Shown: positions 11,943-24,040 of the stretch, in pieces
Layout: every line of letters begins with the position of its first letter
How positions within the stretch are numbered: the first letter of the stretch is position 1
Origin: Sialis fuliginosa
Taxonomy: Eukaryota; Arthropoda; Insecta; Megaloptera; Sialidae
Direction of reading: 5' to 3'
Assembly: GCA_961205875.1 (NCBI GenBank)
Contig: OY540809.1
Location: 11,792,267 to 11,856,266, forward strand
DNA length: 64,000 nt
The notes under the pieces: generated by a model
Database searches by the model: none
What the model was told of the DNA's origin: nothing
What the model saw: only the letters and a program-made list of their open reading frames with translations
Position numbers and translations under genes: made by a program

Positions 11943-12060
11943 GACAATTAATACCGCTTTATTTTATGATGTGTTAAAATTGGAAATATATGTATTGTTC
12001 ATATACCTTATACACAATATACAATTAACATAGTATGTACTACATAGTAGTACGTACATA
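11943..12060 (+). repeat. Right member of a 116-bp direct duplication
   Basis: Copy of 11231-11346 in the same orientation; differences include TTATATGATG versus TTTTATGATG and an ATAC/ACAC change. It closes the bracket around the module block. Confidence 0.85.
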
Positions 12061-12417
12061 TATAGATATATTCATTTATTTATAGCAGAAATATGTATGT
12101 CTATTGTGTGTATTTCGATTAATAAAGCTTCTATTCATTATTTAAATATACGGTGTAAAAAAGTACAAATAACTCAATGATAAATTAAAATAATACGAAG
12201 ATTTTCTGTAAATATTTACATATTTCTACAAGGAGACATTACAATATTATAGGGGTGAGGGATTTCAGTCAGCTTTTGGGAGGTGAAACTAGAATATAAA
12301 TAAAAATACAAGTACTCGAGTATTATAAATAAAGATATACAATTTTGAAAATTGTTTTATTTCATGTATAATAATATACTGTATTATATAGTCGAGTGGT
12401 TTTTATTATTTTCTTAT

Positions 12418-12485
12418 AAGGTACATACTGCTACCAGTATTGGCTCCTTAAAGAGCAAGGTATACTGTTTTTTTGGGATTTATTA
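12418..12485 (+). repeat. Left-end fragment of family U
   Basis: AAGGTACATACTGCTACCAG followed by a TTGGCTCCTTAAAGAGCAAGGTA-like block aligns with the left end of the copies at 45919 and 51474. The rest of the element is missing. Confidence 0.55.
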
Positions 12486-13449
12486 TTAATTTAACATATA
12501 GCTAGCAATAACATTTTTGGAAATATCGAAACCAACAGAAAAGGTATTGGTAATCATAATATGTCATCTACATATAATTTCAACCTAAAATCTTTTTTGC
12601 ATATTTTAATATATTATAAGTAAATATAACGAGTATATTATTGAAATATTTTATGAAATATTTAACACATTTGACATTTTTAAAAAATCAAGACAACTGA
12701 ACAGAAAAATGGAAATGCATTAACCAGACATAAAAATAAAATAAAATCGTTATATTCTTTTGTCTATAAAATTTCGAGTTAAAACTTTTGTTATAAATAT
12801 CACACATACAGAGTACCATATTCATGATGTGTATTTTAAATCTACTAACGATTTTACTAGCAATTTTCATAATAATACAATTTCTATGAAAACTACGAGA
12901 CTGTTATCAATGACATGCAATTCAGATTTACATATACACATTGTTAATTTTATTTATGGACGATGAATAAATTCAAAGCTGAATTTAAATACTACCGATG
13001 TACGTGTTAACATCGCAAATTGACAGTTAAAATAAAAGACTTGATACATTTTTTTTTTGTCAAATATATGAGTCGCGCCTTCCGTATTAATGCCCTGTGC
13101 CGTATAGTTTATAGGGTTCCGAAGAAGTTCTATTAATCTTACTTTATCGTCTGTCCGTCATATCTTGTAATCTATATAAGCTAGAAACTTAAAATCTTTA
13201 GTGAACATGTAAAATGATGACCTCTAGTAAAATATGTACAATTTTTTGGAAAAAAAACTTTTTTAGAGGCATACGCCCGTGTATGTCTTGACCGAAATAT
13301 TTTATTATTTAATTATGTTAACATTCTTTTTTTTATCAAAACAATTAATAACAGTTTAATTACTATCGAAAAAGTGGCAGACCAATGTTATACGTATTGT
13401 ATCTATGGGTGAACAAGAAAAGTATCTATATATAAATAATTAAATAATT
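12486..13449. other. Unassigned A+T-rich DNA
   Basis: It contains only a short 'CTATAGGGTTCCGAAG ... GTCTGTCCGTC' patch (about 13100-13160), a widespread insect-repeat motif. Overlapping plus and minus small frames at 12688-12966 are not gene-like. Confidence 0.45.
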
Positions 13450-13974
13450 AGAGATTGGAAAAATAGTTTTTCAACTATTGCAAAAAATGTAACTATTGTA
13501 ATTTTTATTACATATCTCCATCGATTTCAGAAAACTGGTTTGATTGAACCCAATTTGAAATCAACTATTTTCAACTATTTTACCTTTCCAACTATTTTTA
13601 AACTATTTGCCTTTTTTTTATCCAACGTTAAAAATTTTGTAGTTTTATATATTTTTAGAAATACATTTTGTCTATTATACAGATATTTTTATAGATATTT
13701 TTGTTGTGTTTTTACATATTTATTTGTTTTTCCTTTTTTTTTAGCTTCTAAAATCTATTTAGAATCGCATAACACGTTTTCCTCGAAAATTTCAGATTTG
13801 ACACTTTTTACTAATACGTTAATGTCACTAATTATTGATTAAATCGAAAAAAAATATGTAGCTATTTCACAATTATTTTGATTAAAAAAAACTATTTGCC
13901 AACTATTTTACAGAAAAAAAATCAACTATATAGTAACTATTTCATTTAAAATAACAACTATTTTTCCAATCTCT
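13450..13974. mobile_element. Inverted-repeat element (525 bp) with AACTATT subterminal repeats
   Basis: The termini AGAGATTGGAAAAATAGTT and AACTATTTTTCCAATCTCT are exact reverse complements over 19 bp. TCAACTATT/AACTATTT motifs recur many times just inside both ends, which suggests transposase-binding repeats. Adding a flanking TA on each side keeps the symmetry, so a TA target is possible; an 8-bp duplication is not evident. A 100-codon frame (13540-13842) inside is Phe/Leu/Tyr-rich with no transposase motif. Confidence 0.75.
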
Positions 13975-14704
13975 ATAAATAATATATATAGAGTTTTGTA
14001 TTTATTAAAAAGAAACATAAAAAATACACACAAATATGTATATATTTTTAAGTTCCATTAACTTTTTAATAAGTACAGTTTTTCTTGGAAGAAATTAATT
14101 AAAACCCAATCATGTGTTAATGATATTTTATCGATGAAAGCTATTAGATTTAATAAAAATATTCCCGGTGAAAAACATCAAGCTTTCATCATTTTACGCT
14201 CGTTTACGCGAAAGAAAAATATGTAAATTGATCTTTTTTATACACATGACTGCAATTGAATCATGTAATAAATTATTTAAACAACGAATAAAATAAGTCA
14301 TTTAAAAGATTTAAATTATTTTTAGAATGAAAATAAAATTTAAAATAGAATTCATTTGGGGGAGAGTGGGGCGAAAATTCCATACCTAATAATGATTCAT
14401 TCTTATAACAATGTTTTTACTTCAGAAAATTTTTGTTAAACTAAAAATTAATTTGAATTAAATTTTGAAATATAATGGAGTTATATTGCAAACAATAAAA
14501 CAATTCATTTGCCCACCATTCCTTACCCCCTGGAGTAGTGATGTGAAAAACACAATTTCAATAAAGAATAACCGCACAAAAGCAAATTATCTACCCATTA
14601 ATTTTACAACATAAAATAATTTTCAATATTATAATAAAAAAGCTGCCAGATTATAGGTAATACTGAGTTTATAATTATATAAAACTAATCTTTCTGGTAA
14701 AAAT
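13975..14704. other. Unassigned A+T-rich DNA
   Basis: Nothing recognised. Confidence 0.5.
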
Positions 14705-15005
14705 ACATAAGAAATGAATGGCTGTGTCTGTCTGTCTGTCCGTTATAACTCTAGAACCACTTATCCGATTTACGTGATTTTTTTTATTCATGGATATGTT
14801 ATCTGGCCAGGTTATAGAATATATTTTGCCACATTAAGTAACATAAGAAATAAGTAGTGACGATAATAGTAAATCAAGTCGGAAAAAAATTTATCGCCAG
14901 CGCATTTTTTTGCAAAACGCTGCCTAAACCATTAAATTTTGAACAATATAATGTGGTAAAGAAATATGTAGAATAAAAAGACTAAAATAAAGTCCGCGAT
15001 ACAAT
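14705..15005 (+). repeat. Dispersed repeat family V, partial copy
   Basis: It begins GGCTGTGTCTGTCTGTC, then AACCACTTATCCGATTTACG, then AAAACGCTGCCTAAACC. The same order occurs at 61229-61590 and, reversed, at 40608-41449. No ends are visible in this copy. Confidence 0.75.
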
Positions 15006-15954
15006 ATATCTAACTTTTATATTTAAACCACAATGACTGCTTTTATGTTATAAAGAAAATTTAAAATGTTTGAGTTCTGTTTACGTGGACATATGACCTG
15101 CAAAACATTAATCCTTATCGAAATAAATGATTTCATCGTCATAAGTACTAATGTAGATATAATTTTCCCTTTACAGCATCCATTTTGGTCTTAAAGTTGA
15201 GGAAATAACTTTAAATAAGTTATATACGGTAAATATTAATAACGCGTGAACAAATTAAGTGCCACTTAAATGTATTTTCTTTTGAGCAAAAGCTTAGCTA
15301 ACACTATTTGTAGTTCTAATCAATGATATAGTTTATATGACGCATGTGCGTTGAAAAATTAACAATCTAAAAGCAGTGGTGACAAGTGTACACCATAAAA
15401 TACATTGCATGTATGTAAATTATTACACATTTATTACCACTGCTCTAGAATCCCGAGCAAATTTATAACGATTTTACACCTTACAGGTAACGTTAGTTTG
15501 TTTCTAAAACGCAGATTGGTACAAGATTTATTTATATTATATTGTATTCAGTTACATTCATTTTTTTACTTTTTATTAAGAATTTATAAGCTCTAATGAA
15601 ACTAGAATTTGACTATTTATAACAAATCAACCATATTTGATTAATAATAACAATGAATATAATATTTCGGTAACAAAACGCCCAATAGTAATTAAAAATA
15701 TTCAAATGATTTATTCAATTATGAATTCAGACACACAGGATCATAAAACATATCGTAATAGGAAATTTAATTTAATTTGTTTCAAATAAATGTTGACTTT
15801 GAAATATACAACTAACAACAAACATCAATCACTACAACTCGAAACCAAACTTGTGAACAATCAAAATCAAATACACATGCCTGAGCGGAGATCACAAAAA
15901 CCAAATTTCATGACAAATACAAACAAATGATGTAGTTTATTCTAATTATAATTA
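15006..15954. other. Unassigned A+T-rich DNA
   Basis: No gene or bounded repeat is recognised. Confidence 0.5.
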
Positions 15955-15956
15955 TA

Positions 15957-17469
15957 TACAGGGTGGGGCAATAGTGTGTGGAAGTTCGATAGCTCGTAGA
16001 CCATAAACGATACAAAAATCTTTCTAATGCAGATGTAAACTATGAGTTAATGCACATACATAGAAATTATTTTCAAATATACAGGGTGCTACAAAAAAGT
16101 GTGGCATGCTTAAGGTAATTTTTTTTAAATGGAATGCCCCGAATATTTTTGCATATTTAACACTTCTCTTGGGATGTTTAATTATATAGAAAATATTAGC
16201 CACATCTGATGTTCGGTTTAACCGTAATAGTATTTTTTTCAAAAAAATTGATGTTTACATTACTCCACTTAAAAATTCACCACTTCCGCGTCTGCATCTT
16301 TGAAGACGAAATTAAATATGGACCTTATTGTAGGAGGCTGGTGGGTGCTTTTGTTAAATTAACTTAGAGCCACCATGTACAGGGTGTTCAAAATTAATTT
16401 TCAAATTTTGAGAACATCGAAGTTATTTTTCTCAACTATTTCAAATGGAACACCCTATATATTTTTTAACGATGTTATGTAGAATTACATCGAACATTTT
16501 TTGTTGTACATCCTTATGGTTATTTGTAACCATTTTTGATTTATTGAGCAAAAAGTACAAAAATCAACAATATTTACTAAAAAAATGATTTTTTTTTGAA
16601 TTAAATAAAACACCATGTACAGGATGTTCATGTTGCCCATTAAAACAGCATGAATTTTTTTCAGTTAGCAAACAGATGCTTTATTATTTTATCAAACACA
16701 AATAACCAAAATAATTTACAACCATATAAATTCACTAATACGCAGTGTGAAATCGCGACAGAAACATAAAATGCTGTTTTTATGGGCAACATGAACACTC
16801 TGTACATGTTGTTTTATTTTATTTGAAAAAAAATCATTTTTTTAAGTAAATATTGTTGAATTTTGTTCTTTTTGCTCAATAAATCAAAAATGGTAACAAA
16901 TAACCATAAAGATGTACAAACAAAATATGTTCGTTATGTAATTTTACATAACATCGTTAAAAAATATATAGGGTGTTCCATTTGAAATAGTTGAGAAAAA
17001 TAACTTTGAAGTTCTCAAAATTTGAAAATTAATTTTGAACACCCTGTACATGGTGGCTCTAAGATATTTTAACAAAAGCACCCACCAACCTCCTACAATA
17101 AGGTCCATATTTAATTTCGTCTTCAAAGATGCTGACGCGGAAGTGGTGAATTTTTTAGTGGACTAATGTAAACATCAATTTTTTTGAAAAAAATACTATT
17201 ACGTCTAAACCGGACATCAGATGGGGCTAATATTTTCGATATGAATAAACATCCCAAGAGAAGTGTTAAATATGTAAAAATATTAGGGGCATTCCATTTA
17301 AAAAAAATTACCTTAAGCATGCCACACTTTTTTGTAGCACCCTGTATATTTGAAAATAATTTCTATGTATGTGCATTTACTCATAATTTACATCTGCATT
17401 AGAAAGATTTTTTTATCTTTTATGGTCTACGAGCTATCGAACTTCCACACACTATTGCCCCACCCTGTA
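15957..17469. mobile_element. 1.5 kb foldback (near-complete palindrome) element, TA-flanked
   Basis: The left end TACAGGGTGGGGCAATAG and the right end CTATTGCCCCACCCTGTA are inverted, flanked by TA on both sides. The arms run 15957-16651 and 16771-17469 with only a 119-bp spacer, so almost the whole element is one inverted repeat. Matching 72-codon frames occur in mirror image (16024-16242 minus, 17184-17402 plus), as expected of copied arms. Inside each arm, further TACAGGGTG-type ends appear in series (16079, 16377, 16616 in the left arm). TA flanks suggest a Tc1/mariner-type mobiliser (inference). There is no transposase. Confidence 0.88.
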
Positions 17470-17471
17470 TA

Positions 17472-18187
17472 GTGATTTACATAAATACATATTTAATTAT
17501 ATTTATATGTACGCAGAAAAATAACTTGAAAAGAGAATTTATGTTTATTTTTGAATAGACTATGTAATTATATATATTCCGTCGTTAGTCAATATTCATA
17601 TTTAAAAATATGTACCAAGTGATTGCACTGCACCATCGGCATCATAACTGAGAAGCAGTAGAACAAAACCGGATCAATCCATATTTGCAAATTTTACAGG
17701 GGAGGGCAAAATGTAACTACCGTATTTTCATGTACTTTTGAGTATGGTTATATAGGTAGGTACAGTGGAGATTTTTTAATACCCAAATTTTGAACTTTAA
17801 AAAATTAGATATCCGGTTTTGTTTCGTGACGTTGGATTTATCTGATTTTGTTCCACTACAAGTTGGTTTTATCCACATTTGAACCACAGAGACATCATAA
17901 CCTGTAAAGGCAAAAAGTTGTAAGTGAAATAAAACAATAATAATTAAACTTTTTAATCAATGAGGCACATTTTGTCAAAGAAATTTTAACGTAATAATCG
18001 CACACAATCTTTTTCTGTCTTTTTATAGTGGATTGTTACCTTTTGTTCCGAGACATGTTTTTAAAGTAATTTTTAAAGGGGTTTTAGCAATATTTGATCC
18101 GTGATCTTTGGTCAGTCGATCCGGTGATGGTTGAAAATGCCGAATCGAAAAAAAGTCAGATCGGTTCAAAAAGCTGCTCCTCAATTC
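17472..18187. other. Unassigned DNA
   Basis: The stretch 17690-17900 is A+T-rich with repeated TCCGGTTTTGTT-like text. The minus-strand frame at 18023-18208 overlaps a family X end and is not supported as a gene. Confidence 0.4.
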
Positions 18188-18535
18188 GTCTGCCACCCTA
18201 AAGGTCATATTCGCTTACAACAAATTCGAAAATATTAAGACAAATATCATCGGTTATCTTTTTCTAGGGCGGAGCTTATATAGTTATATCATCTATGTAT
18301 GTATATAAAAATGAATGTTCGTTTGTATGAGGCTTATAGACTTGGGAATTATTCAACCGATTTCAATACGGTTTTCACCAATAGTTAGATCATTTTTTCT
18401 GTGCATGTTTGTGGTTATTTTTATTTTACGAAAACCTATGATTTAACATCAAAAGACTACAAAATATTTATCAAATCGTGTTAAAGTCAAGTTTGTTTGT
18501 GATAAGCGAATTTCAATGAAAACTGGACGACCATT
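18188..18535 (-). repeat. Family X copy interrupted by a family W fragment
   Basis: GTCTGCCACCCTAAAGGTCA ... TATCTTTTTCTAGGGCGGAG at 18188-18280 matches 35276-35390 and 60687-60800. GTGATAAGCGAATTTCAATG at 18499 onward matches the other end of X. Between them, 18297-18445 holds a W fragment (AAAAATGAATGTTCGTTTG reading inward), so W landed in X here. Confidence 0.65.
18297..18445 (-). repeat. Dispersed repeat family W, 3' fragment
   Basis: It reads AATGAATGTTCGTTTGTATG ... AACCGATTTCAATACGG, the reverse complement of the right part of 41450-42114. Confidence 0.7.
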
Positions 18536-18545
18536 TATGGAGTTC

Positions 18546-19677
18546 ATGTTACCTCCCTATCAATTTTTAAGAAAAATCACAAAAGGACTTAGATCTAAGC
18601 AAGGATTCTTACAGATTTTTTTTTCAAATTTATTATTTATTTATTTTAAAGCAGTTTTTCGAAATTTTGAAGAAGAAAGAGAATTACAAATAAATAAAAA
18701 AACTCCGAGAATGATTGCTTAAATCTAAATACTTTTCACTTAAAAAATAGTTTTCGAGTAAAAAATTATTGAATATCCAGAAATTTGTTTTTGTTTTGCT
18801 GCATATCAATAAAAATGTTTCAGGTAAAAGTTGCTTATTTTTCCTCGTAAATTACGAATCTACAATAAAAAATATGGGCTTATATTTGAAAAATAAAAAA
18901 TTGATCTTGAAAACCCAAGGTGACTTTTTCAAGATCAACCCATAATATTAGTATTTAGTCCCTTCAAAACCATGAAACTTTTGTCTGAAAAATTTTCTCT
19001 GAAAATTCGTTATTTTGAAAATAATCCGCTGGTAAATCTTTAAAAAACACCCGATATAGAGAAGGTATATTAAGATAATAAAAATAAATTTTTGATAAAA
19101 AAGACAATCAAACCATAATATTTTCAAATCAATCTTAAACGTTATTCAATTTAAATAGGTATATTTAATAAAATACGCAGTATTTTATAAAATAAATTAT
19201 ATTTCATGTATCAACCTATATTTAAATATTTGATAATCAACTTTATATGTGTTTATACATTTATCACACCCTTTCAACCATTGTGGTGTGCGAAACAAAA
19301 CACAAAATTAGCCGTGTTTTGATTCATTGAATGATCGAGCACCACTCCTACGCACTAAAACTCTTCCTGTTTATTTCACACCTTCAGCAATTCTACTGGA
19401 CATCAAGAAACTCTATTACGTATCAAGCGATCAACTACACTTGGGAATTCTGAATAGAATTACAGGGTTGGGTCAAATATCTATACTATTAATTAACCAT
19501 TTATATGTCCTCATAGATATTTGAAACAATGAGAATGAACCCGAACTGGAATTTGATAAACCTAGTATATTGTCTTTGATTTGTTGTCTTCAAGACTTGG
19601 ATCTTGGATCAATCTCCATCCTACCTTCCAGATAGGAGTGCTCATCAAACATTTGTACTGGTTTCTAACGTATATTT
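18546..19677. other. Unassigned A+T-rich DNA
   Basis: No family or bounded element is recognised. A 65-codon frame at 19327-19524 has a somewhat more mixed composition but no start context, splice signals or known motif. Confidence 0.4.
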
Positions 19678-20945
19678 ACTTTCTTATACCCATGTATATG
19701 AAATATACCTACAATAATATAATATAGCGACGATAAATATATTAAATAATAACAAATTAATTGTCTAAACGTCAAGTATTTTTTTAAAGTTAAAATATTT
19801 TTTATCTTCCAAACTATTAATTTAAAAAAAAAGTTTATGAGACAAAAAATGTTCACTTTTATCCAATGAAGCTTACATAATATTTTCAGATTTTTTAATG
19901 CAGATTTAGATTTGTTAAACATACAAACGTGTGTACCTATTAAAGGATCGCATAAAAAAATATTATATATATAGATGTTTTTTCTCAGAAAAATATAAAG
20001 AATTTAATAAAATCATTTTTAGCCACTAGAACGTCAATTGGTCGGTTAGTATCATTTCTAAGCGAGCTAGACTGGATAATCCGCTCGCCTATATTCGCAA
20101 GCTTTCGATTCACAGAATCATCGTCAGGCTTTCAAACGGAAATAAAAGACAGATGTTGTAATCTCAAATATATCCATGTAGCTACGGGAATGTTTATTGA
20201 TTTATATGATAAAAATTTCTTATTTTAAAACATACAGACAAAAAACATTACATGAATATATTTGAGATTACAACAGCTGTCTTATATTTCCTTCTGAAAG
20301 TCTGACGTTGATTTTGTGAATCAAACGTTTGGGAATACTTGTTCTTTAATAAATTTGTCGTTTAGGCAATTAATTTGTTATTATTAAATATACCTAGATA
20401 ATATAGTATAAGTAAGTATAGTGAAGCCGATTTTGACCTTCCCTGAATCTATTCTGATTATTTTCGCCATGATGTCCGTCTGTCGGTCTGTAAGCGCTGT
20501 AACTCAAATACAACAAATCGTAGAAGGGTGAAATTTTATATATAAGATTAATTTTTGTCTGAGAAGAAAATATCCTATTTTTGAAAACGATCTTTCAACT
20601 GGATACGGATGTTTACTAACGTCGATTTTTGAATTTTTCGAATTACTTTGAAACAGTGCGAATTAGAGAAAAATGGTCAAGTTAAAAATTGCAGGTAATA
20701 TTATTATCTATTGTATAATTTATGTTCTATTCATTTTTTCGAAAAACAAAAAAAAATTTATTATAATTTAAATGGTTCATAATAGAAGAGAAATCTATAG
20801 TTTATGTTCCATTCATTGTATTCTATCTTTTATCAGTTTGTCAGAAATATGTTTAAAAAAAAGAATCACGTACACTGTTCACTATCAGGAATATTAAGTA
20901 TAAGAAAGTCCCGTGGCTCCCATGGCAGATATTTTGAACTAGTAA
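19678..20945 (+). repeat. Dispersed repeat family R, copy split by an insertion
   Basis: ACTTTCTTATACC (19678) and GTATAGTGAAGCCGATTTTG (20416) are contiguous in the other copy at 24041-24140 but separated here by 19728-20397. Further shared blocks are TTTTCGCCATGATGT, GATCTTTCAACTGGATACG and TAGTTTGTCAGAAATATG-like text. No termini or protein are recognised. Confidence 0.75.
19728..20397. mobile_element. 670-bp palindromic insertion with 9-bp TSD and hammerhead-like box (Penelope-like relic?)
   Basis: ATAATATAG at 19719-19727 is repeated at 20398-20406, an exact 9-bp target duplication. The outer ends are inverted (ATTAAATAATAACAAATTAA on the left, the mirror near 20370). Inner arms 20094-20180 and 20248-20336 are inverted too. 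The left inner arm, read in reverse, holds CTGACGA-GATTC..GAATC-GAAA, identical to the box in 5158-5380; the right arm has a diverged copy. Related family R at 24041 serves as an empty site. A duplication length that is neither 2, 3 nor 8 bp suggests retrotransposition. No reverse transcriptase frame remains. Confidence 0.65.
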
Positions 20946-21479
20946 TAATACTACATGTGACATTTGAACGATTTTCGAAAATCGAAAATTACACACGTTT
21001 ATTAATGTTATATAATTCATAACTTATTTTAATTTAAATTTAAAAATAACGAAAAATAAAATTAAAATAAATTATCCAAGTTCACCCCTGTTATGAAATC
21101 ATTTAGCGATACGTTTTCACCACCTACGCACTTCCGGTTTTCGCTTTGAGCACCTTTCTCTGCCACACAATGTACAATTCATGTTTTGTTTCTCTTTTTG
21201 TGAGTTCCTAAAACATATGTTGTATTTTGAGAAAGAATGTTTTTATTGCAAACGTTCCTCACTTTGGAATACTTTATACATAGACATTATATACACAGAA
21301 CTTGTTGAAATGTAAAATAATTTACACCACAATAGTTTCTTTAGTATATCGAGTTACAATTCATACAAAGATACGGTAGATATATATTTTAATATACATA
21401 TATTTATGTAAATTTAAAATTAACATTGTAATTTTCCACGAAAATGTTCAAATGAATATTTTTATGCCATAAATTATTA

Positions 21480-21780
21480 TTTTGTAAAATAAGAGACCAT
21501 TTTTTCCTTATCTTGATAAACACTTTTCGTTCCGTATTTGTGTGTCTGTCTGTGTGTCTGTTCTTTGAATCCTTGTCACACGTATAACTTCTACTGAACC
21601 GATATTAATGAAATTTAATTGATTGGTAAATCAATGGTAACTCAACTGAAAAATTTATCGGTTTTTATTAAAATTCTTCGATAATTAACTACATACTTTT
21701 GGTGAATTTTGCACAAGGAAGTACTGTGCATTCACTTGGCAGATTATTAACTTTACTACTATAGATAAAGACGATGTAAC
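21480..21780 (-). repeat. Family Z copy (reverse)
   Basis: It shares, in reverse, TGTCTGTCTGTGTGTCTG/GAATCCTTGTCACACG and CAAGGAAGTACTGTGCATT-like blocks with 3340-4060. Confidence 0.6.
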
Positions 21781-21939
21781 CTTGGGGTAGACAGGACATT
21801 TATTATTTCTGACATTATATTAATTGAGTAGATAGATAGGTATATTATTTATATAAGTTCATACGTATAATAAAATTAAGATTTTTTGTAAAGAAAATTT
21901 ACCATCATGTTGAATTAAGATTTATTTAGAAAAATGAGT

Positions 21940-22520
21940 ATGACGGTGTCAGGATGCACAGTCGAAGGATTGACGTGAATACGTAGCAGTGGGGATAAAT
22001 AAAACTCAGACTCATGGATTGACACATCTTTTTTTACCCAGAAACGTTTAAATTTTTGTATAATAGACACAAAATGTTTCCGTAAACTAAGTCTAAATAA
22101 ATAAATATACATATAACTTTTATTATGTAATATAGTTCTTATGATTTCTACGGACATAAAAACAAATAATTAATTAATTTTTTTAAGTGAAATCGTGAAA
22201 ATACGAAATTCACTTTTTTTATTCAATTTCAAAAACTTTAATCAAAAAAATTAAAAACGTTATGTCGTAGAGAATACATGCTAATATACTGTCACAAACG
22301 CAATCGTGGACATACAAAATTTAATTGTTGTTGTTTTTTTTTATAATAAATAATTTAATACACATTAATCTAATCGAGATCTATAATTTGAGACCAAAAC
22401 CCGCGTGATAACTGCTCTGAGTGTTGAGATATACAGATTATTAATTTACGCTAGCGCGCAAACTGATCTCAGCGCGTTACATCAAGTTTCTGAAATGCCC
22501 ACCCAGTATCTAACGTAAAC
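21940..22520 (-). repeat. Dispersed repeat family Y (reverse copy)
   Basis: Blocks GATTGACGTGAATACGTAGC, AAACTCAGACTCATGGATTG and GCGCGTTACATCAAGTTTCT match, in reverse, 63150-63680. The 80-codon minus-strand frame 21915-22157 lies in it and has no known motif; the other copy does not clearly keep it open. Confidence 0.7.
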
Positions 22521-24040
22521 ATTAAACATTATTCACGTCAAAAAACATTATTTTCTTTTCAACAAATTTTCACCGACCAGCATGGTTCTATATGCGACCA
22601 ACACTACAAAATTATTGATGATTTTTACATTATTTGTACATTTTTTCAAGTATTATTATTTAATAATGTGTAAACTCGGACATAAACAACACATTACATT
22701 ATACCTAATTATTTGTAGACATTTTTTTAGTTTGATTTAGGTACCTACTTATAAATGAGTAACAATGAAATAAAAAATGTAAAAATGTTTGTAACGAGTT
22801 TCAGAGGATAATGTATACAAAATCAATTTATGTAGCAAACAACCTAAAAATTTAGAAGTGTCACAATATGTGAGACCTTCAAATCCTTTGACACCAAACA
22901 AGGATGTTTATTTCTCCCGCCTCTGTTTCGCCCAAAAACCTCTCCGTTGAGAATTACTTTCGTATATTTACGTTTAGAAGTGCAAAAAACTGATCCGTTG
23001 ACATAGTCGAGAAGGAAGTATGTTTTCTATAAAAATTTTCATGTACCTGAAAATTGGATTTTTATATAAAACATTCATGAATTTATATTTTTAATATTGT
23101 TACAGATAAAGAAACCTTTTCAACATTTAAATAATAAAAACAATGCCTTTATTTGAAGGTGTCCCACGGGCAGGTGTTGAAACTAATAAGCTGTCATTTT
23201 CAAACGGATGCAGTTATTGAAAAAACAAAAATACGTTTAACTGTAATTAATATAAATACAAAATTGATTAGACCTTATTTAGTTGCGATCTTAGAGGTGT
23301 GGTGTTACTTTCGAGTTATTTAGACTAAAGTTACATCACACCTAATTTTCCGGAAAACAACAGCTGTAATAAATTGACTTCCGGTTGTAATAAATTAAAA
23401 TTAATTTACATACAAACTAATTATATAAGTATAACCCTATTTATACGAATAATACTATGTAGAATTTGCTCTTAAAAAATGAAAACAAGATGTGAAATTT
23501 ATGTTTAATTTCCAGTATAAAAATAAATACTAATTCTGGTATGATCGCAATTTGTATATTAAAATGACATACATCAACTTTAGATAGTTGGATGTTTATT
23601 ATAAAATGTCTCACTAATGTCGATATAGATTTTAAGAGACACCTACGTACATAAGTTACGCAACCCATATATTGTTAAAGGCAAACAACGCAAGTTATGA
23701 AATTGCAAATCAAAAGCACAGATCAAACAGGATATTAGAATTCCTTAGAAGGTCGTTGGTAAATGCTTTTCTGTTTAAACAACCCAACCCTAAATTATTT
23801 GTGTTATGTTTAGCGTTTATATTTCAAACATAAAGCGTTTACTGTCAACTACAGAAAAATAAGAAAAATATGTTATGTTTTTGTACTCTTTGTGTAATTC
23901 ATGTTTCATTTCATATTTGAATTCTCTTTTTGCATTGTTTTTTTTATATAACTATTTTGAAATAGTTACATTTGATATTTACAAACATACGTTTGTACTA
24001 GTTTGTAGGTAGATATACAAAATAAGTCAAAAGCCTTTTT
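22521..24040. other. Unassigned A+T-rich DNA with one short repeat piece
   Basis: Only 23155-23235 (GGTGTCCCACGGGCAGGTG ... GGATGCAGTTATTGAAAAAA) is recognised; it matches 34793-34860. The rest shows no gene or bounded element. Confidence 0.45.

Noticed and set aside
13540-13842. 100-codon frame as a possible transposase
   Set aside because: Phe/Tyr/Leu-rich composition expected of T-rich DNA; no DDE or DNA-binding motif.
16024-17402. Two homologous 72-codon frames (16024-16242 and 17184-17402) as a gene pair
   Set aside because: They are mirror images created by the arms of the foldback element; no domain, and a second frame set (16944-17320) is likewise repeat-derived.
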